Shown here one piece after another: positions 9,969-17,965 of a stretch of 64,000 nucleotides of DNA. The stretch's first letter is position 1. Each line of letters begins with the position of its first letter. The DNA is from Variovorax sp. V93 (GTDB lineage: Bacteria > Pseudomonadota > Gammaproteobacteria > Burkholderiales > Burkholderiaceae_C), in NCBI RefSeq assembly GCF_041154485.1, contig NZ_AP028669.1:186001-250000 (forward strand). The letters run 5' to 3'. Under the pieces are notes generated by a model, which saw only the letters and a program-made list of their open reading frames with translations, ran no database searches and had not been told where the DNA came from. The translations under genes and the position numbers were made by a program.

Positions 9969-11585
9969 ATGACAGAACACACCAAGACAGATGGCCTTCC
10001 CGGCATGGACATGCCGGTGGTGGCCGAAGCCGGCAGCGGCGCCTTCGGCAAGGCGCCCCCGCGCAACGAGAAGATGAGCAGCGCCAAGGTCGAATGCAAC
10101 GCCTGCCCGGTGCTGTGCCAGATCTCCGACGGCCGCACCGGCGCCTGCGACCGCTATGCGAACAGGCAGGGCGTGCTGGTGCGCGTCGACCCGGTGCTGC
10201 TGCTGCGCCGCGAGATCGCGAGCGAGGCCCCGGTGCTGGTGCCCTTCGACCGCCCGGCTGCAGAGAAGCCCGAGGGCGGCGCGCCCGACTGGAGCGGCGA
10301 CCTGCTGCACGCTGACGAAGTCTTCGTGACCGGCGTGGGCTCGTCCACCACCTATCCCGACTACAAGCCCGCTCCCTTCATCGTGGCCTCCAAAGCCCAA
10401 GGCGTCGACATGGTCACCGTCGTCACCGAAGGCATCTTCAGCTACTGCAGCTTCAAGGTGAAGATCGACACCGACCGCTTCCTCGGCTCCGAGCAGGCCA
10501 ACGTGCGCTACAAGGGCGAGGTGGTCGGCCACGTGACCACGGCCGAGTACGGCTCGCAGATGCTGTCGCTGGGCGGCGTGCACCATCTCACCGGCGGCAG
10601 CAAGAAGGAAGGCCGCATGACGGCCGAGCTGATGCAGCTGCTGGGCAACAAGAAGGCCGTCGAATGCACCATCGACGGCGGTTCCACGCTCGTCATCCAG
10701 GCCGGAAAAGCACCCATCGTCAACGGCGTGGAGGAGCAGCGCATGCGCGTGGGCTGCGGCTCGGCGGCCGTGGGCATCTTCGCGCGCCAGTTCGCGGGCG
10801 TGGCCGACGAGGTGGTGGTGGTCGACGACCACATCACCGGCGTGCTCACAGAGCACCAGGCGGGGCGCTGTCTCGACATGGCGCCTTCGGGCATCCAGAT
10901 GCTGGGGCGCAAGTCCACGCCGGGGCGCTACTTCCAGGTGGCGAATCCGGGCAACGGCTGGGGTGGCACCGACATCGCCGATCCGCTCTCGATCATCGAG
11001 GGCTGGGAAGAGGGCGTGGCGCGGCCGGGCCTGCGCCTGTTGATGACATCGACCACCGGCGAGCATGCGCAGTGGTACGTGCTCGACGAGGCGCTGAAGC
11101 CTGTCGAACAGCCAATGCCCGCCGAGGTGCGCCGCATCGTCGAGCGCATCGGCGAGAACTGCGAACCTTCGCTGTGCACCGTGCTGTTCCTCGGTGGTGC
11201 GGGCGGGTCCTTGCGCGCCGGCGTCACCGAAAACCCGGTGCTGCTCACGCGGGCCATCAAGCGCGCGCTGGTCAACGTCACCTGCGGCGGCGCGCCGGCC
11301 TATGTGTGGCCCGGCGGCGGCATCACCGTGATGGCGGACGTCATGCGCATGCCCGACAACAGCTTTGGCACCGTGCCCACGCCGGCCATCGTGGCGCCCA
11401 TCGAGTTCAGCATGCGGCGTGACGACTACCAGGCGCTCGGCGGCCACATGGAACACATCTTCTCGCTCGAGCAGGCGCTTTCGCGCGGCGCGTGGCAGGA
11501 AGACGGCGCACCGCTGGCGCGGCAGTGGGTCGTGATGGACGATGCCAATCCGTGGCCGCTTGGCCACCCACCCATGCTGGGTTGA
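9969..11585 (+). CDS. hnr: 6-hydroxynicotinate reductase homologue (iron-sulfur flavoprotein)
   Basis: The 538-residue protein resembles the 6-hydroxynicotinate reductase (Hnr) of Eubacterium barkeri, which reduces 6-hydroxynicotinate to 1,4,5,6-tetrahydro-6-oxonicotinate with reduced ferredoxin. An N-terminal cysteine cluster C-x2-C-x3-C-x9-C (Cys43, 46, 50, 60) should hold an Fe-S centre. Further cysteines occur in YCSF, RVGCGS, GRCLD, ENCEPSLC and VTCGGAP. Gly-rich stretches such as GGAGGSLRAG and WPGGGITV lie in the C-terminal half. The E. barkeri enzyme is reported to carry covalent flavin and several Fe-S clusters. The ATG at 9969 is preferred; a GTG at 9933 would add 12 residues. Gene order with ena, fpr and a Mo hydroxylase supports the call. 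The exact N-heterocycle substrate is unproven. Confidence 0.8.
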   Translation: MTEHTKTDGLPGMDMPVVAEAGSGAFGKAPPRNEKMSSAKVECNACPVLCQISDGRTGACDRYANRQGVLVRVDPVLLLRREIASEAPVLVPFDRPAAEKPEGGAPDWSGDLLHADEVFVTGVGSSTTYPDYKPAPFIVASKAQGVDMVTVVTEGIFSYCSFKVKIDTDRFLGSEQANVRYKGEVVGHVTTAEYGSQMLSLGGVHHLTGGSKKEGRMTAELMQLLGNKKAVECTIDGGSTLVIQAGKAPIVNGVEEQRMRVGCGSAAVGIFARQFAGVADEVVVVDDHITGVLTEHQAGRCLDMAPSGIQMLGRKSTPGRYFQVANPGNGWGGTDIADPLSIIEGWEEGVARPGLRLLMTSTTGEHAQWYVLDEALKPVEQPMPAEVRRIVERIGENCEPSLCTVLFLGGAGGSLRAGVTENPVLLTRAIKRALVNVTCGGAPAYVWPGGGITVMADVMRMPDNSFGTVPTPAIVAPIEFSMRRDDYQALGGHMEHIFSLEQALSRGAWQEDGAPLARQWVVMDDANPWPLGHPPMLG

Positions 11586-11615
11586 GCGATGGCCATCTTT
11601 TCGTGTGCCGTGGCT

Positions 11616-11724
11616 GTTGCCCCTTCCCCCACCGGGGGAAGGCCGGGATGGGGGCGGGCAGAGCGCCCGACGATTGCACCGCGTGCCCCCACCCCGACCC
11701 TCCCCCGGAAGGGGAGGGAGAAAC
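11616..11724. repeat. REP-like intergenic repeat, copy 2
   Basis: This has the same architecture as the element at 6816-6922. A left hairpin CCTTCCCCCACCGGGGGAAGG and a right hairpin CCCTCCCCCGGAAGGGGAGGG flank a spacer with GATGGGGG and CCCCCACC. It lies in the 167-base gap between hnr and the UPF0280 gene, so it could form a structure in a shared transcript and alter expression of the downstream gene. Confidence 0.8.
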
Positions 11725-11752
11725 AAAGCGCCGTCCCCGCGCTCTTGCTGCC

Positions 11753-12661
11753 ATGACCGCCCAACGTACCGCGCTCGACGCGAACCGCTGGCACTTCAAC
11801 CACGGCCCGATCGACATCGTGGCCGAGGCGCATGGCGACCCCTACGCTGTCGCAGCCGCGCACGACGCGGCCTGGGCGCGCTTCGGCCATGTGCTGGACG
11901 AACTGGTGCGCGAGCTGCCGCTGCTGCGCGCGCCCGTGGCCGGCGGCGTGCGCCCGCGCGGCGTGGTCGGTGCGCGCATGTGGGATGCCTGCGCGGCGTT
12001 CTCGCCGATGTTCATCACGCCGATGGCGGCGGTGGCCGGCTCGGTGGCGCAGGAGCTGATCGCGTTCTATGACCGCCCCGGCATCGAGCGCGCCTGGATC
12101 AACAACGGCGGCGACATTGCGCTGCACCTGGCGCCGGGCCATTCGGCGCGCGTGGGCGTCTATGCCGATCTCGCGCGCTTCGACTGGCGCGAGCGCGATA
12201 CCGGCCTTCTCACCACCGACGGCCAGTTCGAAATCAAGGCCGCACAGCCGGTGCGCGGCGTGGCCACCAGCGGCTGGCGCGGGCGCAGCTTCTCGCTGGG
12301 CATTGCCGACAGCGTGACGGTCCTGGCCGCCACCGCAGCGCAGGCCGATGCCGCCGCCACCGCGATTGCCAATGCCGTCGACGTGGACGATGCGGCCATC
12401 GGACGGCGCCCCGCCAGCGAATGCAAGGACGATAGCGACCTGGGCGACACCCTGGTCACGGTCGATGTGCCGCCACTGGCGCCCTCGCAAGTGAAAAGCG
12501 CGCTCGACACCGGCGCCGTGTGCGCGAAGGTGCTGCAAAAAGGGGGGCTCGTCTGGGCCGCTCTGCTCGTTTGCCAGGGGCAGTGGCGACTTGTCGAACC
12601 CTTATGCTCGAAGTCGCTGCCCAGTGCACCGTCCGATGCAGTTGGTTCAGTATTTGCTTAA
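11753..12661 (+). CDS. UPF0280 / ApbE-like protein, candidate flavin transferase
   Basis: The 302-residue protein is read as UPF0280. Its middle and C-terminal parts carry ApbE-like landmarks. INNGGDIAL (Asn117-Asp121) corresponds to the NxGGD motif of FMN transferase. ATSG (Thr172-Gly174) is followed by ADSVTVLA and ADAAATAIANAV, matching the ApbE segment SVTVxA...ADAxATA. ApbE covalently attaches FMN to threonine or serine of target proteins. Since Eubacterium Hnr has covalent flavin, this neighbour may flavinylate Hnr; this is inference. The ATG at 11753 follows the REP element. The last 50 residues (from about 250) are not ApbE-like. No signal peptide is seen, so a cytoplasmic location is expected, unlike classic lipoprotein ApbE. 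Confidence 0.7.
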   Translation: MTAQRTALDANRWHFNHGPIDIVAEAHGDPYAVAAAHDAAWARFGHVLDELVRELPLLRAPVAGGVRPRGVVGARMWDACAAFSPMFITPMAAVAGSVAQELIAFYDRPGIERAWINNGGDIALHLAPGHSARVGVYADLARFDWRERDTGLLTTDGQFEIKAAQPVRGVATSGWRGRSFSLGIADSVTVLAATAAQADAAATAIANAVDVDDAAIGRRPASECKDDSDLGDTLVTVDVPPLAPSQVKSALDTGAVCAKVLQKGGLVWAALLVCQGQWRLVEPLCSKSLPSAPSDAVGSVFA

Positions 12662-12682
12662 CGAAAAGCAAGGTTCCTTTCC

Positions 12683-13324
12683 ATGATCGATATACGCCGC
12701 GTCTTCACCCATGTCGAGCACATTCACCACGAGTTCGGACCGCGCGCCGCAACGCCGCTGGTGCGCGGTGCCATCGGCGCGGTGCTGACCAATCCCTTTG
12801 CGGGCCGCTACGAGCCCGACATCCTGCCGATGATGGCGCTGCTCGACCCGGTGGGCGTCGACATGGCGCACAAGCTGCATGCCGCCATGGACGTGCCGCT
12901 CGAGCAGATCGCCACCTATGGCAAGGGCGCCATCGTCGGCGCCGCCGGCGAGCTCGAACACGGCGCGCTCTGGCATGTGCCCGGCGGCTATGCGATGCGC
13001 GAGCTGCTCGGCTGGAAGGGCGACCGCGCGGCCTACACCGCGGGCAAGGCCGAAGAGAAAACCGGCCAGCCCGGCAACGCGCTGTCCATCGTGCCCTCGA
13101 CCAAGAAGGTCGGCCCGCCCGGCGCCGCACTCGACGTGCCGCTCACCAACATCAACGCCAGCTACGTGCGCGGCCAGTTCGACGCCATCGAGGTGCGCGT
13201 GCCCGGCGCACCGGCAGCCGACGAGATCGTCTTCATCCTCGCGATGAGCACCGGCTACCGCGTGCATGCGCGCGTGGGCGGCCTGCTCGCGAAAGACATC
13301 AGCAAATGGGACGGCTTGCGCTGA
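12683..13324 (+). CDS. AA_synth (DUF1185, PF06684) family protein, first paralogue
   Basis: This 213-residue soluble protein belongs to the 'amino acid synthesis' family (formerly DUF1185), whose reaction is not established. Visible family features are IGAVLTNPFAGRYEPD near residue 35, YGKGAIVGAAGELEH around 85-100, NALSIVPSTKK, and a C-terminal FILAMSTGYRVHARVGGL. It is paired with a shorter paralogue starting 37 bases downstream; the two share the order (V)xNP(F/Y)AGR, YGK(G/A)AIVG, ELEH(A/G)A, VPS(T/A)KK, D(A)(I/V)E(V/A)R. Paired paralogues suggest a hetero-oligomer. The context places it in ring-fission product metabolism or in support of the hnr/ena steps. No catalytic residues can be named. 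Confidence 0.8.
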   Translation: MIDIRRVFTHVEHIHHEFGPRAATPLVRGAIGAVLTNPFAGRYEPDILPMMALLDPVGVDMAHKLHAAMDVPLEQIATYGKGAIVGAAGELEHGALWHVPGGYAMRELLGWKGDRAAYTAGKAEEKTGQPGNALSIVPSTKKVGPPGAALDVPLTNINASYVRGQFDAIEVRVPGAPAADEIVFILAMSTGYRVHARVGGLLAKDISKWDGLR

Positions 13325-13361
13325 CCTGATGAACCAGAGACACGAAGAAGGAACACAAGAC

Positions 13362-13946
13362 ATGACCGCCAACATCCGCAAGCTCGTCATCCAGGTCGAC
13401 GAAACCCGCAAGGAAATGGGCAAGGACATCGTGCCCCCCACGCGCCGCGCCGTGGCCATCGCGGTGATCGAGAACCCGTACGCGGGCCGCTTCAGCGAGA
13501 ACCTCGACGAGCTGATCGCCATCGGCGAAGAGCTGGGCGCGCTGCTCGGCCAGAAGGCCGTGAAGGCGCTCGGCATCGAGCCGGGCCAGGCGCAGAGCTA
13601 CGGCAAGGCGGCCATCGTCGGCGAGAACGGCGAGCTCGAGCATGCCGCCGCCATCCTGCATCCCAAGCTCGGCGCGCCGCTGCGCGCGGCGGTTGAAAGG
13701 GGCGCCGCGCTCGTGCCCTCGGCCAAGAAGCGCGGCACGCTGGGCACCGCCATCGACGTGCCGCTCGGCCACAAGGATGCGGCCTTCGTGCGCAGCCACT
13801 TCGACGCCGTCGAGGCCCGCGTGTCCGACGCGCCGCGCGCCAACGAGATCGTGGTGGCCGTGGCCGTCACCGACAGCGGCCGGCCGCTGCCGCGCATCGG
13901 CGGGCTGCAGGCCAGCGAAATCAAGGGTGAAGACGGGCTGAGATGA
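13362..13946 (+). CDS. AA_synth (DUF1185, PF06684) family protein, second paralogue
   Basis: At 194 residues this is the shorter paralogue of the preceding gene, with IENPYAGRFSENL near residue 38, YGKAAIVGENGELEHAAA around 80-97, VPSAKKRGTLGTAIDVPLGH and a C-terminal AVAVTDSGRPLPRIGGL. The ATG at 13362 has GAAGGA in front; an upstream ATG at 13329 would add 11 polar residues. Tandem AA_synth genes beside amidohydrolases are seen in other proteobacterial catabolic clusters, but the biochemical role is unknown. It precedes the transporter genes by 137 bases. Confidence 0.8.
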   Translation: MTANIRKLVIQVDETRKEMGKDIVPPTRRAVAIAVIENPYAGRFSENLDELIAIGEELGALLGQKAVKALGIEPGQAQSYGKAAIVGENGELEHAAAILHPKLGAPLRAAVERGAALVPSAKKRGTLGTAIDVPLGHKDAAFVRSHFDAVEARVSDAPRANEIVVAVAVTDSGRPLPRIGGLQASEIKGEDGLR

Positions 13947-14083
13947 GTACACCCCCAGTCTTCGCGCACTTCGTGTCGCGCGCGCCTTCCCCCTCGCCCG
14001 GGCAACACCAGCGGCCCGGCAAAGCCGGTTCCGCGGTGTTTCCCGCAAAGACCTCGTTTCTCGTCCCTTCAAGGAGTTTCCTC

Positions 14084-15289
14084 ATGAACCCATTGCGTCA
14101 CGTCTTCAGCGCCGCGGCCGTTGCCACGCTGGCCACCGCCCTCGTTCCTGCCCATGCCCAGGGCGTGATCAAGATCGGGGAGGTCAACAGCTACAAGGCC
14201 CAGCCCGCCTTCCTCGAGCCCTACAAGAAGGGCATGGAGCTGGCCGTGGAAGAGATCAACGCCAAGGGCGGCGTCAACGGCCGCAAGGTGGAGCTCATCA
14301 CGCGCGACGACAACGCCAACCCCGGCGATGCGGTGCGCGTGGCCGAGGAGCTGGTGGCGCGCGAGAAGATCGACGTGCTCACCGGCACCTTCCTGTCGAA
14401 CACCGGCCTGGCCGTGGCCGACTTCGCCAAGCAGAAGAAGATCTTCTTCCTGGCCGGCGAGCCGCTGACCGACAAGATGACCTGGCAGGGCGGCAACGAA
14501 TACACCTTCCGCCTGCGCCCCGGCACCTACATGCAGGCCGCGATGCTGGTGCCCGAAGCGGCCAAGCTCAAGAAGAAGCGCTGGGCCGTCGTCTACCCCA
14601 ACTACGAGTACGGCCAGTCGGCCGTGGCCGCGTTCAAGACGCTGCTGAAGGCGGCGCAGCCCGACGTCGAGTTCGTCGCCGAACAGGCGCCGCCGCTCGG
14701 CAAGGTCGATGCGGGTGCCGTGGTGCAGGCGCTGGCCGATGCCAAGCCCGATGCGGTCTTCAACGTGCTGTTCGGCGCCGACCTTTCCAAGTTCGTGCGC
14801 GAAGGCAACACCCGCGGCCTCTTCAAGGACCGCACCGTGGTGAGCGTTCTGACCGGCGAGCCCGAGTACCTCGACCCGCTCAAGGACGAAACGCCCAACG
14901 GCTGGATCGTGACCGGCTATCCCTGGTACGGCATCCAGACGCCCGAGCACAAGGCCTTCTTCCTCGCCTACCACGCCAAGTACAAGGACTACCCGCGCCT
15001 CGGTTCGGTGGTGGGCTACAGCATGATCAAGTCGGTGGCGGCCGGCATCGACAAGGCCAGGAGCACCGAGACGCCGAAGCTCGTCGCCGCCTTCAAGGGC
15101 CTGCAGGTCGACACCCCGTTCGGCAAGATCAGCTACCGCGCCGAAGACCATCAGTCGACCATGGGCGCCTTCGTCGGCAAGACGAAGAACGAGAACGGCA
15201 AGGGCGTGATGGTCGACTACACCTACTTCGACGGCGCCAAGTTCCAGCCGAGCGCCGCCGACGTCAAGAAGTCCCGCGCTGCCGACTGA
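14084..15289 (+). CDS. ABC transporter substrate-binding protein, Leu/Ile/Val-type (first)
   Basis: The 401-residue periplasmic binding protein has a Sec signal peptide (MNPLRHVFSAAAVATLATAL then AHA cleavage near residue 25). The mature part starts VIKIGEVNSYK, typical of the Leu/Ile/Val peripla_BP_6 family, and includes INAKGGVNGRKVEL and DDNANPGDAVRVAEELV. AAGGAG (14071-14076) fixes the ATG at 14084. It heads a transporter set (fused permease, two ATPases) and is inferred to capture the heterocyclic acid or amide consumed by the island. Members of this family are known to bind aromatic acids as well as amino acids. A second binding protein lies at 20336-21496. Confidence 0.85.
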   Translation: MNPLRHVFSAAAVATLATALVPAHAQGVIKIGEVNSYKAQPAFLEPYKKGMELAVEEINAKGGVNGRKVELITRDDNANPGDAVRVAEELVAREKIDVLTGTFLSNTGLAVADFAKQKKIFFLAGEPLTDKMTWQGGNEYTFRLRPGTYMQAAMLVPEAAKLKKKRWAVVYPNYEYGQSAVAAFKTLLKAAQPDVEFVAEQAPPLGKVDAGAVVQALADAKPDAVFNVLFGADLSKFVREGNTRGLFKDRTVVSVLTGEPEYLDPLKDETPNGWIVTGYPWYGIQTPEHKAFFLAYHAKYKDYPRLGSVVGYSMIKSVAAGIDKARSTETPKLVAAFKGLQVDTPFGKISYRAEDHQSTMGAFVGKTKNENGKGVMVDYTYFDGAKFQPSAADVKKSRAAD

Positions 15290-15317
15290 CCTTTTTCTTC
15301 CCGGAACGCTTGCACCC

Positions 15318-17243
15318 ATGAGCCTCTCGTCCCTGCTGCTTCAGTTCCTCACCGGGCTGTCGTCGGCTTCGTCGCTGTTCCTCGTGGGGGCCGGCCTTTC
15401 GTTGATCTTCGGCGTCACGCGCATCGTCAACTTTGCGCATGGCTCCTTCTTCATGGTGGGCATCTACCTTGCCTACACACTGGTCGAGAAGCTCGGCACG
15501 CTCGGCTTCTGGCCGGCCGTGCTGATCGCCGCCCTCGCGGTGGGCGTGATCGGCGCACTGATCGAGATGGTGCTGCTGCGCCGCATCTACAAGTCGCCCG
15601 AGCTGTTCCAGCTGCTGGCCACCTTTGCACTGGTGCTCGTCATCAAGGATGCGGTGCTCTATGTCTGGGGGCCGGACGAATTGCTCGGCCCGCGCGCGCC
15701 GGGCCTGTCGGGCTCGGTCGACATCCTGGGCCGCCAGTTTCCGACCTACGACCTGTTCCTGATCGTCGTCGGTCCGGTGGTGCTCGGCCTCATGTGGCTG
15801 CTGCTCACGCGCACCCGCTGGGGCACGCTGGTGCGCGCCGCCACGCAAGACCGCGAGATGGTCAGCGCCCTGGGCGTGAACCAGGCCTGGCTGTTCACGG
15901 CCGTGTTCGCACTGGGCGCCACGCTCGCGGCGCTGGGTGGTGCGCTGCAGCTGCCGCGCGAGCCGGCCACGCTCGCGATGGACCTCAACACCATCGGCGC
16001 GGCTTTCGTGGTGGTGGTGGTGGGCGGCATGGGCTCGATTCCTGGCGCGTACGTGGCAGCGCTGCTGCTGTCCGAAATCAAGGCGGTCTGCATCTGGCTT
16101 GGCGTGGTCGAGATCTTCGGCTACAGCGTGTCGTTCTCCAAGCTCACGCTGGTGGTCGACTTCATCGTGATGGCCATCGTGCTGGTGTGGCGCCCCTGGG
16201 GCCTGCTCGGCCGCCCGCAGGCGCCCAGCCGCTACGTGGGCATGCAGGAAGAGCCGCTGCGGCGCGCGAGCAAGGGCTACCTGTGGCTCGTCGCCGCGCT
16301 CGGGCTCGCGCTCATGGCGATGCCGCTGCTGACTGCCGATTCGCCCTACACCACGGTGCTGATGATCGACCTGCTGATTGCGGCGCTGTTCGCGGCCAGC
16401 CTGCACTTCATCATGGGCCCGGCTGGCATGCATTCGTTCGGCCACGCGGCCTACTTCGGGCTGGGGGCCTACGGTGCCGCACTGCTGGTTCGCGCAAGCG
16501 GCATGCCGATGGAGCTCGCGCTCGTCGTCGCACCACTGGTGGCCGCCATCGGCGCTTTCGTCTACGGCTGGTTCGCGGTGCGGCTCTCGGGCGTGTACCT
16601 GGCGATGCTCACGCTGGCCTTCGCACAGATCACCTGGGCCGTGGTCTACCAGTGGGATTCGTTCACCGGGGGCAGCAACGGGCTCACCGGTGTATGGCCT
16701 TCGGAGTGGCTGTCGGACAAGCGCACTTATTACTGGCTCACGCTGGTGCTGGTGGCCGCGGGCATCCTGATGCTGCGCCGCGTGCTGTTCTCGCCGTTCG
16801 GCTATGCCTTGCGCGCGGGCCGCGATTCGGTGCTGCGGGCCGATGCGATCGGCATCGACGTCAAGCGCATGCAATGGACGGCCTTCGTCATTGCTGGAGC
16901 GGCGGCTGGATTGGCCGGGGCGCTCTATGCCTTTTCGAAGGGCAGCATTTCGCCTGAAAGCCTGAGCGTCGACAAGTCGGTCGATGGGCTGGTGATGGTG
17001 CTGCTTGGCGGCATCCAGACGCTGGCGGGGCCGGTGGTGGGGGCTGTGACTTTCAGCTGGCTGCATGACACGGTGGCGCGCAATACCGACTACTGGCGGG
17101 CGACGCTGGGGGCGATCATCCTGCTGTTGGTGCTGCTGTTTCCGCAGGGGATTGCGGGGTTTGCCAAGCAGTTGAGCGATCGCTGGCTGCGCGGGCGTCG
17201 GCGTTCGGAAGTGGATGTTGCTTTGAAGGAGAAGCGGACGTGA
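15318..17243 (+). CDS. Fused ABC permease (LivH-LivM in one chain)
   Basis: The 641-residue chain contains both permease halves of a branched-chain-amino-acid-type importer. Residues 1-290 are LivH-like (GAGLSLIFGVTRIVNFAHGS; GGMGSIPGAYVAALLL). Residues 310-620 are LivM-like (LHFIMGPAGMHSFGHAAYFG; GVYLAMLTLAFAQI; a GGIQTLAGPVVGA loop). Each half has 7-8 hydrophobic helices and a conserved cytoplasmic loop for coupling to LivG or LivF. Most systems encode the two permeases separately; the fused form is known but less common. A large inverted repeat separates it from livG. Confidence 0.9.
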   Translation: MSLSSLLLQFLTGLSSASSLFLVGAGLSLIFGVTRIVNFAHGSFFMVGIYLAYTLVEKLGTLGFWPAVLIAALAVGVIGALIEMVLLRRIYKSPELFQLLATFALVLVIKDAVLYVWGPDELLGPRAPGLSGSVDILGRQFPTYDLFLIVVGPVVLGLMWLLLTRTRWGTLVRAATQDREMVSALGVNQAWLFTAVFALGATLAALGGALQLPREPATLAMDLNTIGAAFVVVVVGGMGSIPGAYVAALLLSEIKAVCIWLGVVEIFGYSVSFSKLTLVVDFIVMAIVLVWRPWGLLGRPQAPSRYVGMQEEPLRRASKGYLWLVAALGLALMAMPLLTADSPYTTVLMIDLLIAALFAASLHFIMGPAGMHSFGHAAYFGLGAYGAALLVRASGMPMELALVVAPLVAAIGAFVYGWFAVRLSGVYLAMLTLAFAQITWAVVYQWDSFTGGSNGLTGVWPSEWLSDKRTYYWLTLVLVAAGILMLRRVLFSPFGYALRAGRDSVLRADAIGIDVKRMQWTAFVIAGAAAGLAGALYAFSKGSISPESLSVDKSVDGLVMVLLGGIQTLAGPVVGAVTFSWLHDTVARNTDYWRATLGAIILLLVLLFPQGIAGFAKQLSDRWLRGRRRSEVDVALKEKRT

Positions 17244-17300
17244 GGGACGGTTGTCTTTCATCGTTCAGGGGTCTTCTTTTTTCCCGAGGCCGGGATATCC

Positions 17301-17850
17301 GCCCGGCGGCGGACTCACTTTCTTTTGCTTCGCCAAAAGAAAGTAAGCAAAGAAAAGGCGACCCTACTGTCTGCGACCCTTCGCTTCGCTACGGGCAACC
17401 TGCGGTGCTCGATTCCGGCGGGGGTCCGCAGAACTCGCTTCGCTCAAACAGCTGCGGCCCTGATCCCGCCTCCATCTGCGCTCCTCGGCGCAGCCAGAAG
17501 GGGTGGGGAGAAGACAGGCCATCGCTTCGCTCGGCCGGGGCCAACCCCAACAGCCCAACTCAACACCAACAGCCAATCTCAACCACCGCGGCGCTGCGCG
17601 CCGCGGTGGCTTGGTGGCCGAGCGAAGCAAAGGCCCGTTCGGTTTCCAAGCCCCTCTGTATGCGCCGAGGAGCGGAGCGTTTCGCGGATCAGGGCCGCAG
17701 CTGTTTGAGCGAAGCGAGTTCTGCGGACCCCGCGAAACGCGAGCACCGCAGGTTGCCCCGTAGCGCAGCGAAGGGGTCGCAGACAGTGGGGTCGCCTTTC
17801 TTTTGCCTACGTTTCTTTGGCGAAGCAAAGAAAAGTAGGTCGCCCGCCGG
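17301..17850. repeat. Long imperfect inverted repeat (MITE-like), about 550 bp
   Basis: The gap between the permease and livG is filled by a palindromic element. Left-arm blocks reappear inverted in the right arm: GGCGACCCTACTGTCTGCGACCC (17357 on) with the complement of 17773-17797; CAACCTGCGGTGCTCG (17396 on) with CGAGCACCGCAGGTTG (17740-17755); GGGTCCGCAGAACTCGCTTC (17422 on) with 17712-17730; and CAGCTGCGGCCCTGATCC (17450 on) with 17687-17702. The outer ends hold mirrored CTTTCTTTTGC and GCAAAGAAAAG tracts. The centre is a perfect 12-bp stem, CCACCGCGGCGC/GCGCCGCGGTGG (17583-17609). Short open frames inside are by-products of the repeat. No transposase is encoded. Confidence 0.85.
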
Positions 17851-17933
17851 GGCGAGACCCGGTCCCGGGAAGCAATCGCTCGGCACTGATCGAAGAATCT
17901 GCAGAGTTCGAAAGCTGCGAGCCCTTACCCCAA

Positions 17934-17956
17934 CCCTCTCCCACAGAGAGAGGGAG
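17934..17956 (+). promoter_or_regulatory. livG: Hairpin overlapping the livG ribosome-binding site
   Basis: CCCTCTC (17934-17940) pairs with GAGAGGG (17948-17954), loop of seven. The 3' arm contains AGGGAG (17951-17956), the probable Shine-Dalgarno of livG (ATG 17966). If formed in the mRNA it would partly mask that site. The sequence also resembles the right half of the REP-like repeats found elsewhere in the window. Confidence 0.5.
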
Positions 17957-17965
17957 TAAAGCCAA

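Noticed and set aside
9969..11585. Canonical ApbE flavinylation motif (DxxSGAT type) in Hnr
   Set aside because: No stretch fits the consensus; DGGST near residue 236 is only partly similar, so no attachment site is claimed.
17240..17959. Open frames of up to 239 codons on both strands between the permease and livG
   Set aside because: They read through the inverted repeat, and the two strands give similar proteins because of the palindrome. No domain and no ribosome-binding site.
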